64,000 nt of DNA from Epiperipatus broadwayi (GCA_028023455.1 JAQFVV010000112.1:3074001-3138000); one strand, 5' to 3'. Positions 1 through 10,494 are shown, counted from the stretch's first letter. Program-made: numbers and translations. Notes: generated by a model not told the origin, from the sequence alone.

Positions 1-92
1 ATTTTATGCACAAACCTTCTAATATTTATAGGTTACTCTGGCCTGTACTGGGTGACACTATTGTATGGAGAGTTTTGCCTCTGTTTTGACAA
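1..92 (+). repeat. SINE-like family A, 3' part
   Basis: This carries the family A ending: TTATGCACAAACCTTCT, a TTACTCTGGCCTG block and GGAGAGTTTTGCC. The same words end the fuller copy at about 14,996-15,210. It is cut by the window start, so the 5' part is not visible. Confidence 0.6.
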
Positions 93-1079
93 TCTATTTA
101 TCAGATTAAAAATTAAAATTAATTACCATCACATGTGAGTTCATTTAAATAATTGTTTGGAATGATGGCCAGTGAAGTATAATAATAATGCTTTTGATGT
201 TCTATGAATATAGTTACATTGTTAATATTAAGTATTTGATAAGCCATAATTTACTTACAGGTTTGTGAGAACTGTTAGGATCAATAAATATACAAATTTC
301 CCTCAGATTTTGATTTATTTTTATAATTATTTATTTTGATATAATAAAAATATATAATGAAAATTTTGTTCAAGTTAACTACTTTTTTAATAACTTTGTT
401 GTGATTGTTTCTTGTGGGGAAAAATTAAATATTAAGCTGCAGAAAGATCCATAAATTTCAATTGATTTTCTAGATCGGTATCTTAAGGGAATCTTGATTT
501 GTGTCATGAAGTAGAATGCAGATCACAGCAGTAAGTGCTAAAAAAAAAAGCATTATTCAGGTATGTTGCTGAAGATATGAGCATTCTATTACATTTTTAA
601 ATAAATCAATTGGATATTTCTTAGTATCAAATAAGAACTTTACAATGATATTTTCTGAGAACTAAATCAATTTTATTTGTAATTTTTTAGGAACTTTGAA
701 GGCATCAACTAAATGAGAACTGGAATGCTGATTTGAGTCTGAAGATATGATTCTGAAACTCAGTAAACCTATCATTGTATTTTCCAATTAATATGCCTAT
801 AACAGTTGAATATTCTTCATATGATTCAGCATGAGTGCCCATCAATAATCTTTGCTAACTGGAGAAAAAGTTCAGCCAAAATTACTTTTTATTGGATTAT
901 TTAGCACATATCATGTTAGATTTAGCTCACCTTATTCAAATCAGTTTACTTCAATATGATATTTCATAGAAATGCAGCATTTTTATAGATATCTTATTTT
1001 AATAATTCACATTGCTTATTCTGACCACATGGGCACTATTTAAAAACCCTTGGTTTATTAAAGTTAGATCTAAAATATA
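93..1079. other. AT-rich stretch without recognisable feature
   Basis: I see no coding frame, tRNA-like box or shared repeat here. It has short homopolymers and stops in every frame. Confidence 0.5.
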
Positions 1080-1089
1080 TCTTTGCATT

Positions 1090-1312
1090 GAAGATTGATA
1101 TGGAATAGAAACTTAGAAGATCAGAGAAGAGAATTGAAAAAATTGAAAATTTATGGAATAAGTTTAGAAATAATATTGAAAATATGTATATGTTTAAAGC
1201 ATATTTAAAAAATCTCTCAGAAAAAAGGAATAATTGGAGTGAATATGTATTTAATGGTCTGCCAAAATTATATGTTGAGGTACAAAAGAAAAGAGGAAAA
1301 AAAAATTGTTAG
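1090..1312 (+). pseudogene. Short K/N-rich open stretch, possible retroelement debris
   Basis: One plus frame stays open for about 60 codons between TAG and TAG, although the flanks are full of stops. The residues include IENLWNKF, MFKAYLKN and NNWSEYVFNGL, giving a charged, tryptophan-containing peptide unlike a random AT-rich frame. I do not recognise the family. It has no start codon context and may be a fragment of the retroelement debris that follows. Confidence 0.2.
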
Positions 1313-1429
1313 ATGATCTTAAAAAAAAGTTATCATAACAAACATATATTACACACACCATACAATAAATAAATTATCTATAAAATTATTTATTCATCCA
1401 TTTATCACCTATGATCTAGAATTTGAAAG

Positions 1430-1690
1430 CAGGATTTGGAATTTTCAGATAGTTTTGGTGACAAGCAATTCACCTAACCATTCAACATTGGTCATTAGAT
1501 GTATATTTAAATATTTACAACTATGGGATAAAACCAGGATTGAAAAATTACCCAAATCCTCTCTGGATAAAAATTGACAAGTCTGATGAATATTGGCTGT
1601 AACTCCAAGAAATGCTATTGGAGAAGCCTTTGCTTTGCAGTGGAATATTTATTGAAAACAATGTTTTACTGGAGTATATTTTGAAAACAA
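1430..1690 (+). repeat. SINE-like family C copy
   Basis: The central block (attcacctaaccattc, then ggtcattagatg) aligns with the family C core at 3,385-3,445. The tail (gagaagcctttgctttgcagtgg) matches tails at 18,030 and 19,590. The tRNA-like head is not clear. Confidence 0.5.
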
Positions 1691-1789
1691 CGTTTTACTT
1701 TTTTTTATCTATATGGATATATGCATGTGTGTATTTATATCAATCAATAAATAGTTTTATGTTCCATGAGCAGATCTAGAAAGCACTCA

Positions 1790-2285
1790 CATTACTAATT
1801 CATTTATTTCTCCACTCAATTCTCTTCATTGCCCACTTCTTCAATTCCACATTACTCTTTCCATTTCTTATATCATCCAGCAATGTAAATTTTTTCATTC
1901 TTTGTTTTTGTTTCCATTAATCATTTCCTCCAAAATATTTTTCATTAAACTGTACTTTCTTCTTAATATATGTCCAATCCAGTTTCTATTTTCTACCTCT
2001 AATTTTCTCAATCAATCTTCTTTTTTCACTTACTCTTTTCAAAGTTTCTTTATTTGTTATTTTATTCATCCACCTGATTTTTTCCATCCCATAAACACAT
2101 CTAAAAGACTTCCAATTTGTTATTTTTGTTACTCAGTGTCCACATTTCACAATCATACAATAGTACACTCCACACATAGCATTTAATTAATATTTTCCTT
2201 GATTCTTTTTGCAAAGGTCCATTAATATTTTCCTTGATTCTTTTTGCAAAGGTCCACAAAACATTTTCTTTCTCTTAGTATATAT
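1790..2285 (-). mobile_element. Non-LTR retrotransposon C-terminal fragment, decayed
   Basis: Read on the minus strand this matches the fragment at 30,130-30,530. It gives a cysteine/tryptophan segment (CEMWTLS-like), then LEVFEM..W, a KETLKRVSEKRRLIEKI-type stretch and LDWTYIKKK. This tail follows the reverse transcriptase in RTE/CR1-like LINEs, where the usual consensus is W.GH..R....GKR.RGR. Frameshifts and stops break it. A plus-strand frame of 94 codons over it is only the antisense shadow. It also holds a perfect 35-bp tandem duplication. Confidence 0.6.
2186..2255. repeat. Perfect 35-bp tandem duplication
   Basis: The unit at 2,186-2,220 is repeated exactly at 2,221-2,255 (starting attaatattttccttgatt). 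Perfect identity in a decayed LINE fragment implies a recent local duplication. Confidence 0.9.
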
Positions 2286-2309
2286 ATAATAAGGATTCCA
2301 TCTTTATTG

Positions 2310-2370
2310 TTAAAAGGTTGCCTTGACAACAGTTGGAAATTGTTGATTGATATAAGTGTTGACTAGTTTT
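2310..2370 (-). repeat. Dispersed repeat with the GTTGTCAAGGCAACC word
   Basis: Reverse complement of a word also seen at 20,430-20,475, 20,745-20,790 and 27,480-27,512. The core is AACTGTTGTCAAGGCAACC, and a run similar to caagaatttcaaac precedes it in the other copies. Confidence 0.5.
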
Positions 2371-2699
2371 TAATAATGTATATGTATATATGCAAGTGCT
2401 ACAGTAAAAAGTGTGATTAGTTCTCCTTATAATCTGCCTGCATCACCAACAAAAAATAATGCACGTACTACATAGTGATAAAATTTAGTTATTCATTGCC
2501 AGAATTTTATTGCATTTAGCATGTCTGAATCAGACTTATGATATAAAATGCTCTCCCTGTTATTTCAAAATTTCACTAAGCAATTGGAAAAATTCTTGGG
2601 ATTCATGGCTTCTCTGTCATACTTATATAATTTGAATCATTTAAAATGTTTCAATGTCAGTTTTTCCAATTTAAAAATATTTAAGCATCTTGTTCCACC

Positions 2700-2900
2700 A
2701 CAAGTTAAGGTATGACACACATTGCCTCATTTCACATTACAAGGGATGATCCAGATACATTAGCACTTGAAAATTTTTTTCGTAGGAGTCAAATATTAGT
2801 GCTTTGTAACATATACATTGATTCAGAGATGATATTAAAGACAATTTGGAGAGAGATCCAATCATTAGTTTACTTCCGCAATGTATGCATGTATGTGTGA
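2700..2900 (+). repeat. Dispersed repeat D with residual open frame
   Basis: A 62-codon frame (ending LVYFRNVCMYV) lies in a block shared with 57,470-57,610. Shared words are ttgatt(t/c)agagatg, acttggagagagaac or acaatttggagagagatcc, and caatgt(g/a)t. Since it is repeated in the window, I treat it as transposon-derived rather than a host exon. Confidence 0.45.
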
Positions 2901-3239
2901 TTAAATGCAATTAAAGCTAATTTCGTTTTAAATAGCTTATTTTAGGGTAAACAACTCTTTAGCATAGTAAAAAAGAAGGTAATCCTCACAAGGTTAATTA
3001 TCTGCCATTTGGTGAAATTTTTATGTTTTTTTCCTTCTTTGGTTTACTCTCTAATTAAGAATAATGCTAGCTACTTGAAGTTTTTTTTCAGTTACCTAAA
3101 AAATGTCTGTTATATCTTGATTTAAAAAAAGTCATGATCTGACAGGTGGATATACTATCCTCATGCTGCATAATTTTTCAGCTGCAAACACACACCCACC
3201 CCAATTATACATATAAAGCTAGCATACACAAGTATATAT

Positions 3240-3540
3240 AAAAATCCCGTAGTGTATGGCTAGTGCATCATAGCATATGGTTAACGCATCTGCTTTTCAT
3301 ATCCATGACTTGATTTCAAATTCTAAGCTTATGTGGAACATTTTGATTCCACACAAACTTAAATTTTTTCTTTCAGAAAGACAGCCCATAGATAACTTAG
3401 TTGATCATTTAATTATTGGTCAGTAAATGAGTATCCAGTTACTCTTAGTTAATGAATAAAATAGAAAATCTCTAAAATCTGTACTATTTGGCCTTTGAAG
3501 GCTATCAGAAAAACATTTGTATATTTGAATCTGAAGCTAG
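3240..3540 (+). repeat. SINE-like family C copy with tRNA-like head
   Basis: The head has an A-box-like ATGGTTAACGCATCTGC and a decayed B box (TTGATTTCAAATTC) 30 bases on, the spacing of a tRNA-derived RNA polymerase III promoter. The core follows: gataacttag, ttaattattggtcagtaaatg, agtatccagtta. The same order recurs at 17.8 and 19.3 kb. Confidence 0.6.
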
Positions 3541-4793
3541 AAATATTTATCAAGGTAAAGAATAATTTTTTGTTGTTTGCTTTAATCTATTATTATGTTT
3601 CAGATCATATTAATATGTAATTGCTAGATATTATATATCATTTATCATCAAGTATGTAACAAAAATAATCAAGAAGCTTTATTACTCTGGGTTCTTAAAA
3701 AGTTTGAAAATTGGAAGTGACAGACCAGGGCCTGTAATCATAGAACTTTAATTTCCAGAGTCTACAATTTTATCAATGCATCACCTAGCAGGGAATACAT
3801 GTGAAGCAATTATTTGATCTTTTTTAGTATATAATTTAAATGCTGATTGTCAAAACTATTTAGATAAACTGCAACCATTTGCATATCTGAGGCAAGCAAA
3901 AGAATATTTTTTTACTGGGGAAAATATATTCAGATACAACAAATAATTTAGATGCAGTAATGATGTAATTTCCTCTTGATTTCTTGAATTGGAATAGAAT
4001 TTTCTAAAAAGCATTTGATCATTTTATTAAGTCTGATTATTCTTAAATAATACAGAAGCTCATCAAAATACATTTATTAATAGATTAAATCTATCACTAC
4101 TAGTTTTGCAGCTCCAAAATCTACCAAGATTGGAGATCTATTGGTGGATGAGCTATTGTGGGAAGATTTCCATTAATCTGGATCCTGTTAGTATATGAAT
4201 TACTAATCTAAAATCCCTGGTTCCAGACATTTTTCAAACTTGGAATTTTTCAAATTTCAATAGAACTTTCTTCTTCTCTTTATAAAACTGAACTGTGGTG
4301 ATAAATTACATATTTATTTTATTATCTCATTATCAGTACTTGAATGTCATAATAAATAATAATTAATCATTCAATTGTTACACTTACTTATTTTTAATAT
4401 ACTGTAATTTAGTTCACTTACTATAAAAGAAAGGGTCATTCAAACATTTTAATTGTATTGAACTGGATACAGATATTATACTGTTCAATTCCAAGAGGAA
4501 AAGATCATAAAAAGACAAAAAGGAGTTTTATTGACTTTAGAAATTAATTCGTAAACCACAAATATATTCACATATAGAATGTGGTAGTTTATTTTTGTGT
4601 TTATTTAATATTTTGTGATGGAATCTTTTAACTTCTAAGGGATAAAACTTTTCTTTCTAGAAGATTTAATTTCTATGGTTAGTTATAGCTCTTTAATGTA
4701 GTCTTTATTATATTTTTCCAATGAAGCAACCACCATGGCAAGTCTTTAGAATGTTTTAGAGATAATCTGTTAATGTAAATGAGGTCTACCTCA
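3541..4793. other. AT-rich stretch without recognisable feature
   Basis: No coding frame or repeat identified. An AATAAATAATAATTAATC-rich patch near 4,350 is simple AT sequence. Confidence 0.4.
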
Positions 4794-4815
4794 CCACACA
4801 CACACACACACCTCA

Positions 4816-4876
<61 letters not shown>
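4794..4876. repeat. (CA)n microsatellite
   Basis: About 80 bp of CA repeat broken once by a CCTCAC interruption at 4,811-4,816. The cysteine/valine frame on the other strand is an artefact of the repeat. Confidence 0.98.
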
Positions 4877-4877
<1 letters not shown>

Positions 4878-6459
4878 GCTCAAATTAATCATAAAGCCTT
4901 CTTTTAGGAAATCTTGCAATGTCTATTCATTTCACCTGTCCAATCTTATGGGACTTTAGTGTAGTCTCTACTATCACAAAAATTGAAAAACCTATTGATT
5001 TGTCTTACGATCTTACCATTGTATTTTTAAAATTTTACTGAGCATATTTAACTTTTTTGAATTCATTTATATTATGTCAATAGGATGTTCATGTACCATT
5101 TCCATATTATATATAAAAAAAGTAATAGCTCTACATAGAGATAATTTTATAGCAGTAATTATTTAGTTGTGATGAAATACCCTATCTTTTAACTTGTCAA
5201 AAGCATCCTATATACTGGCATTTGTGCAGCGCCTTACCATCTAGACCATCTTTCTATTTATAAAAATAACACATTCTCTTTAATACAAATACAGATACAC
5301 CTTTTTTATTATCAACAATAGAAATGATTAGCTAAATCTGTGTTATATATAAAAAATACGTTTTTATATACAGTATAAATTCATTTTATTAATAACAATA
5401 TAATACTTCAAATTACAAAATCTTATACTTAAATCAATGCAAAACTTTTATATAATAGTAATTAAAATAATGAATCAAAAGAATATTCTATAATTTGATC
5501 TGAATAATGGAAAGTGATAGATGATGTCTAGTATCTTATGCAATGTTTCTTACATTTATGATAGAAGTTTCACCTAAATAGGTTAGATTTTTCAATAACT
5601 CAAGATATAGTTTTATCACCTAAGATTCTTCTAAAGTCAAGATCCTCTTAGAGAAGTTCAATTGCAAATCTACAATGAAGAATTACAGCATAAAAATTGG
5701 AACTGTTATGAAGCGCACCCCCCCCCCAAATCTAACAATAAAGCCAGTTGGATTTGATCATCCTGTAAACAACTGGAGTTTTGACAACAGATTCTGAATG
5801 ATTCTAATTTGTTGCACTCATATGCTTTTCAAAAGGAATTTAATAGCCACTAATCTATTTAGATGGGGGCAAATACAAACAGTGCCCATGTGGTTAATGA
5901 CTATCAAATTCTTAAATGGCAGAATTGAAGCATTTAATACAACTATTAGTAAATCAATTTCTTGGTTAAAATATATATAGATCCCTTTATGACATTTTGT
6001 TAATAGTTAAGCTATTCAAAAATAAATGAATAACAAAAAACTTCTATGAAGAATCAAAGTTTATCAATGGATAAGCAAAATAAGCTGTTAAAGTAAATAT
6101 TTTATATTTCTTACTGATTTAATGGAATTACTAAAATTTATGATGTAGTTTTAAGCATTGAAATGTGATGACAAATTGATGATGATTGTGCTATCCATAG
6201 CCATAATGCCTTTCTGCATATTTACTACAATTTCTGGAGAATGTAATGTACAATAATGTCATAAATAAATATGTCCAATATTATCATTCTCTGCAAGAAA
6301 TATTAATTCATTGCAGATAGTTGGCCTCTCAAAGTATATTCCAATAATTTCAATACCACAATTTCTTTTCTCAACAATCACTCCATCATTTTTTTTAAAA
6401 ATATTATTCACTTATCTCAGATAAGGTCTATTTCTAGCTCTCTTAAAATTTTGAAATCA
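4877..6459. other. AT-rich stretch without recognisable gene
   Basis: No gene or shared repeat identified. A 10-base poly-C run lies near 5,718-5,727. Short frames near 5,800-5,980 have no protein-like features. Confidence 0.4.
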
Positions 6460-6716
6460 ATTTAAAACTGCAGTGAACCATTTTTTGTTAATAACCCTTC
6501 AATGTATACATACTGTGGTAGAGTTGGAAGGACATAATAAAATTACCAGAGACTCTATTTCCTGCTTGGTATCCCAACATATTACGTTATACACCAGATT
6601 ACGTTATAATTGTATTTTTATATTGGACTATTTCCATCATCTAATATGTGTGTTGAATGTCTTTAGAAAAGTTTAACTTTTAGTTAAATATTCCAAATTC
6701 ATTCAATTGTTAGTAA

Positions 6717-6818
6717 TATCACAGCAAACAGGTTAGTATATGCACCATATCACAGCAAACAGGTTAGTATATGCACTAACTGTTAGTAGTATCACAGCAA
6801 ACAGGTTAGTATATGCAC
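6717..6818 (-). repeat. Three copies of a 29-bp direct repeat
   Basis: Copies at 6,717-6,745, 6,748-6,776 and 6,790-6,818 share tatcacagcaaacaggttag followed by tatatgcac. Spacers are 2 and 13 bp. They expand a piece of the PLE terminal region that is single-copy at 56 kb. Confidence 0.9.
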
Positions 6819-6821
6819 AAT

Positions 6822-6853
6822 GTTTCGAGAGGTATTTTTCCCCTCTTCTTCAG
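6822..6853 (-). ncRNA. Hammerhead-ribozyme-like motif, degenerate
   Basis: On the minus strand: CTGAAGA, then a hairpin (AGAGG, loop, CCTCT), then CGAAAC. This is the order of the hammerhead core, CUGANGA - stem II - GAAAC. Hammerhead motifs are known in the pLTRs of Penelope-like elements. Closing stems I and III and the cleavage triplet are not evident, so activity is doubtful. Confidence 0.4.
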
Positions 6854-6884
6854 GTGTTGCTGGCCTGACCAGTGACAGTACTAG

Positions 6885-6964
6885 CATGGGATTCGAACCT
6901 GGGTCCTTAGATTTTTGACTATTGAAATTTAAGGTAATGCTCTAACCAACTGAGCCATCCTGCC
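6885..6964 (-). repeat. tRNA-like unit next to the PLE frame
   Basis: Reading minus from 6,964: GGCAGGATGGCTCAGTTGG gives a clean A box and GGTTCGAATCC an exact B box. The 3' flank (CATGCTA) does not pair with the GGCAGGA 5' end, so this is not a mature tRNA gene. It is a tRNA-derived internal promoter fused to retroelement sequence. It starts 31 bases after the GIY-YIG stop codon in the same direction. Confidence 0.7.
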
Positions 6965-6995
6965 AAAGGCAACAGTATGTAGTAATTTCATATAC

Positions 6996-7499
6996 TTATC
7001 TATGAGGTTCCTCCTGATTTCTCCACTTTTTCCTCAGAGCAAAGTTGATTAGTGATTTCCATACATTATGTATAGTCACACTAAGTTGGCTTATGGAATT
7101 TTTTGTCATTGTCAAGTGAGCAGCTTCTTTAAATTTTCTTCTTTGTACCTTTTCTTCTTTATCCAATATTTTTGTATTTTCCCAATTGAACGTATGTTCA
7201 TTGGTCCATACATGGTCTGCTACCTCAGACACATCTGTTTTCTCTCTTCTAATCATCAGTTTATGTTCTTGCAAGTGCTTTTGAATGAGACGGCTGGTCT
7301 CACCAATATATGTTCTTCCACATTCACATGGTATTTCATAGATGCAGTTTTTTCTTTGCAGCATTTCAAGTTTAGGCTTTGTAGACGTTAGAATTCCTCG
7401 TAGTGTGGTTTGGCTCTGGAAAGCTGTTCTGATGTTATACTGATTGCAGATTTTCCTTAATTTGTCTGCTATTTTTGGAATGTAAGGATTCACTACCAT
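6996..7499 (-). mobile_element. Penelope-like element C-terminus, GIY-YIG endonuclease domain
   Basis: The 167-codon frame is the C-terminal endonuclease region of a Penelope-like retroelement. Residues 1-45 are the linker after the RT thumb (IPKIADKLRKIC, then TLRGILTSTKPKL). The GIY-equivalent is IYEIPC at 53-58, YIG is at 64-66 and the Arg is R70. Metal-ligand candidates are C58, C60, H96 and H102 (a CCHH arrangement, typical of PLEs), and the catalytic Glu is probably E125 in RKFKEA. In this family GIY-YIG nicks target DNA for reverse transcription. A stop lies just upstream of residue 1 and no RT motifs are visible beyond it, so the copy is 5'-truncated. The first ATG is only the first Met of the fragment. 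Confidence 0.85.
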
Positions 7500-8150
7500 A
7501 CCAATAATTGTCTTTTCTCCTTAGCTAATTAAAAAAAAGAAATTCACACAGTAAATAAATTAAAGACATTACTAAAATCGTATATTATGTGAAAATATTA
7601 TATACTTTCGTCAAAAGCAACTTTAATTATAGTGAAAATACATTAGAGTTGTATTTAATATTTTCAATCTTTTTAATTTATTGCACGTTATTACTAATAG
7701 TTGACTTTAATTTGTTATATTTTACTTTAAAAACAAATTTTATTAGGTCTAATAAGGGTTATATTTTGTATAAAGCAACATAATTAAAGGAATGAGAAAA
7801 TAAAAAAAAGGGACGGATTTAGCAGTTTTTACAAAATATCTATATTAATAAATCAATTACGATGTTTCTTTTCTATTGTTAGAAATGTTAAAATAATATA
7901 CCAATTACTGATTATTAAATTTAGTTATAGATTTAAATATAAAATATGTACAGATACACACACATGTAAGGCCAGTGATTGCTATTTATTTTAACATCGA
8001 TTTAAATTCAATTACTAGATAGATACAACGCTCATTTATTTATTAATATGTGGCTTCAAAATTTTATAAGTAATTTAAGAGATATATAAATACAGTATAC
8101 AATGAGAAGTTAACTTGTTTCTATGTTTTTTTTTTGTCTTTTTAAAAGTG
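7500..8150. other. AT-rich, repeat-poor stretch
   Basis: No shared repeat found. A 64-codon frame at 7,589-7,783 is AT-driven and hydrophobic without motif. Confidence 0.4.
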
Positions 8151-8191
8151 ACAGCGCGTATATTTAACTTTACAAAATTAAGAAGGAAAAA

Positions 8192-8422
8192 ATGGGTTTG
8201 GGGAATTTTCTGGAATGTGAAGTAAAAATTCTTGCCCACTCCACAAAACAAAAGAATGTACACAAGCGTGAAATCAGTGATTTGAATGTCGGCGTGTCAA
8301 TAGTAACGGCCCATCTGCTCCAACTGAATGACGTGAGGAAAGAATTGTTGAAAATTACCGTTCAATTAGAGAAAGTTTTGAAAAATATATGTACATATTT
8401 TAAACATTTTTCGGTTATTTGA
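8192..8422 (+). CDS. Candidate small open reading frame, unknown
   Basis: A 76-codon frame starts at ATGG with A at -3 (a good Kozak context) and ends in TGA. The peptide is mixed in composition (NVGVSIVTAHLLQLNDVRKEL, then LLKITVQLEKVL), with an amphipathic, leucine-spaced C-terminal half that could be helical. It is not low-complexity and was not found elsewhere in the window. It lies in a CpG-retaining patch, and an AATAAA-type word sits about 45 bases after the stop. I do not recognise a family. It may be a real small gene, an exon, or chance. Confidence 0.25.
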   Translation: MGLGNFLECEVKILAHSTKQKNVHKREISDLNVGVSIVTAHLLQLNDVRKELLKITVQLEKVLKNICTYFKHFSVI

Positions 8423-8429
8423 CGTATAC

Positions 8430-9000
8430 GCATTTAAACTGTTTTATTAAATGAGTTTACTTTTAAATAAATAAGATTTATTTAATATATTTTGAAATAG
8501 TAATAATGCAATAAAATTGCAAAATAATTTTATATTCATATATATACAAATTCATCATAGGTAGATCAGTAAAAAAATATCATGTAGTAAAAAGGTGTGT
8601 GTTTTATTCTCAATGTGAAATTTTATACCGCGTACACACATTTAAGACAAACTCATAAATATATTTTAAAACACAGATGATATGTAACACATAGTGATTT
8701 GTGACTGTAGCTAGTAATGATACGTTTTCATTTTTAAGATCTTAATTTACTAGGTTTACCAGGTAATTTTTCGGAAAAGTAGCAAGAATTCTATCGAAAA
8801 GTAGTAGCACAATAGAACCCAAAATAATCCAGAATGAAAAATACATATATTTTTTCAATTTTTTTTTGTTTAATTTTATCAATGCAACCTTCACTTTAAT
8901 TCTTCCATATTGCAACCATGCATCAATGCAAAAAATTAAACCATCCTCTCATACTACGCCCATTGCAAATAACTATATGATATTTTAATTGTTTAATAAC
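8430..9000. other. AT-rich stretch without recognisable feature
   Basis: No coding frame or shared repeat seen. Confidence 0.4.
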
Positions 9001-9049
9001 TTTCATTCTTCAAATAAACTAGAGATATCAAATACCTGAAACCCCATAT

Positions 9050-9205
9050 TCTCGTTGATAGCTTGGTAACTTTGACTATATTTCTAACTCATCTGAAGAA
9101 TAAAAGTTGTTTGTTAAATACAAGCATAGGGAGAGAGTGTGATTTGACTTTCTGCACCGATAGATAGTTGTGATATGGTGGAGTTGGAATAAAATCTGCT
9201 TGATA
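9050..9205 (+). repeat. Dispersed repeat E (PLE-terminus-like)
   Basis: Shares order with 43,262-43,382: CTGAAGA or CTGATGAAGA, a short hairpin-like spacer, then gcata(c/g)..g.gagag.g, ctttctgc, and a gttgtgatatggtgga-type end. A CTGANGA word at the start of such a block recalls hammerhead-like remnants in PLE termini. Confidence 0.45.
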
Positions 9206-9780
9206 AAATCAACAAATGCTCATATTTATATAATTTCAAACAAATGTAAAATATCCCTTTAAAAGCCCATTACAGACAAATAATTGTCTAACAGATCTCC
9301 AATAAAAAAGTTGAAAAAAAGGGACTACTTTTCAGACTAGTTAACTGTTTGATGGTAATGGTTTAAAGCTTTTTTTTTTTTTCATGTTTTATCTTTTAGG
9401 AAATAATATCCATATACTTACTTGCTGACAAATAATTGGATGGATAATTAAGCTAGATATAGTTCTGCTATATAAAAGCAAAATTCTAAAAGTACTTGTA
9501 AACTATTCATCATACTGTATTCAAATTTCAGATCAAGGCCATAAAAACAATGATTTTTGCAAAATTCTAGGTATTACATTTTTGCTTATCAGATATATAA
9601 ATCCCCCCCCCCTATTTTGAAAGCTAATGTTAGATATCTTGCATAGAATCATATTGAACAGAGTTATTTTACTTAGAATAGAATACATATCAAGTAAAAG
9701 ACTATAATATATTTAACATTAGTATAGTATTTAATTGAGTTGCTTCAGCTGCACAATCTTTTTCTTTTACCACATCTATA
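9206..9780. other. AT-rich stretch
   Basis: No gene. A 10-base poly-C run at about 9,603-9,612 and a 14-base poly-T near 9,369 are the only structures noted. Confidence 0.4.
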
Positions 9781-9784
9781 CTAT

Positions 9785-9895
9785 AATAGGTAAGCTTTAA
9801 TAATCAATAGTGATTAGTAAATTCTTATCTAGTGCTATCCTATCCAATATTTCCAGACTAATTTTTAGCATACAGCTTTCATCAATGGAATGTGA
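9785..9895 (-). repeat. SINE-like family A, partial
   Basis: Contains, in reverse complement, the family A words GATTAnTAAAGC, CTAGTGC or CTAGATAG, and the CATGAGCTAGAAACTA-type core seen at 59,335-59,460. Confidence 0.5.
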
Positions 9896-10490
9896 TAAAA
9901 TATCAAGAGATAATTTTATTGATTTTAGTTGTTTGTAAGTTCTCACTCATTTTCTTTTCATATTCATGAACTTTGAGGTTAATAGAATTAATGAGTATGT
10001 GTGTGATATTAAAGAATAAATAGGCATCTCTATGTCATATTTTTAATTATGTACATTTTCAAATGCTAAGTTTCTTTACTTAGACTCCACTAAACTTTAT
10101 TATCTTATTATTCAAATCTTTGTAAGTAAGAAGCTGATTTTAAATATAAAAATTAAATAAAGTTTATGTTCTATTTCCAGTATTGTCATTAAATGTTGGT
10201 TTATTTAATAAATATGAATAAAGGATGGATGAACCACTCATTATTTCAACCATTTATTGATATTGAGTGCTATCTGTTTATAGCATATGGATAGGATACT
10301 TTTCTTCTGTCACAAATTATATATATAAACAAACATTATATTTTATATCACTTTGCTCTAGAGATATTTATTTAAGCATGGATAATCAATGAATTCATTG
10401 CCAACTAATTGCCCAGTCTTCTAGTTATCATTTTTATCAGCAAGAAGTATTTTGATTGCCTACATCCCTCAACTTTATATTTTCCAAGGT
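9896..10490. other. AT-rich stretch
   Basis: No gene or repeat assigned. Confidence 0.35.
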
Positions 10491-10494
10491 TTGA

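Larger units (their letters stand above)
6463..6985 (-). mobile_element. PLE-associated terminal region (pLTR-like)
   Basis: Reading minus, directly downstream of the GIY-YIG frame, come a tRNA-like unit (6,885-6,964), a hammerhead-like motif (6,822-6,853), a triplicated 29-bp repeat (6,717-6,818) and a block ending near the word GACATTCAACA. About 230 bp of this order is shared with the inverted pair at 56,463-56,938. Penelope-like elements carry flanking pLTRs, so this is the likely 3' pLTR. The exact boundary is uncertain. Confidence 0.6.

Noticed and set aside
1902-2186. 94-codon plus-strand frame
   Set aside because: Antisense shadow of a decayed LINE tail read on the minus strand.
4679-4873. 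Cys-Val repeat frame on minus strand
   Set aside because: Translation of (CA)n.
6717-6818. CRISPR-like array (three 29-bp repeats)
   Set aside because: Spacers are 2 and 13 bp, the setting is eukaryotic, and the unit is part of a PLE terminus.
7068-7391. 107-codon plus-strand frame
   Set aside because: Lies antisense to the GIY-YIG domain, which has the conserved residues.
8075-8263. 62-codon minus frame overlapping the candidate small ORF
   Set aside because: Phe/Lys-rich, no motif, and partly antisense to a frame with better composition and start context.
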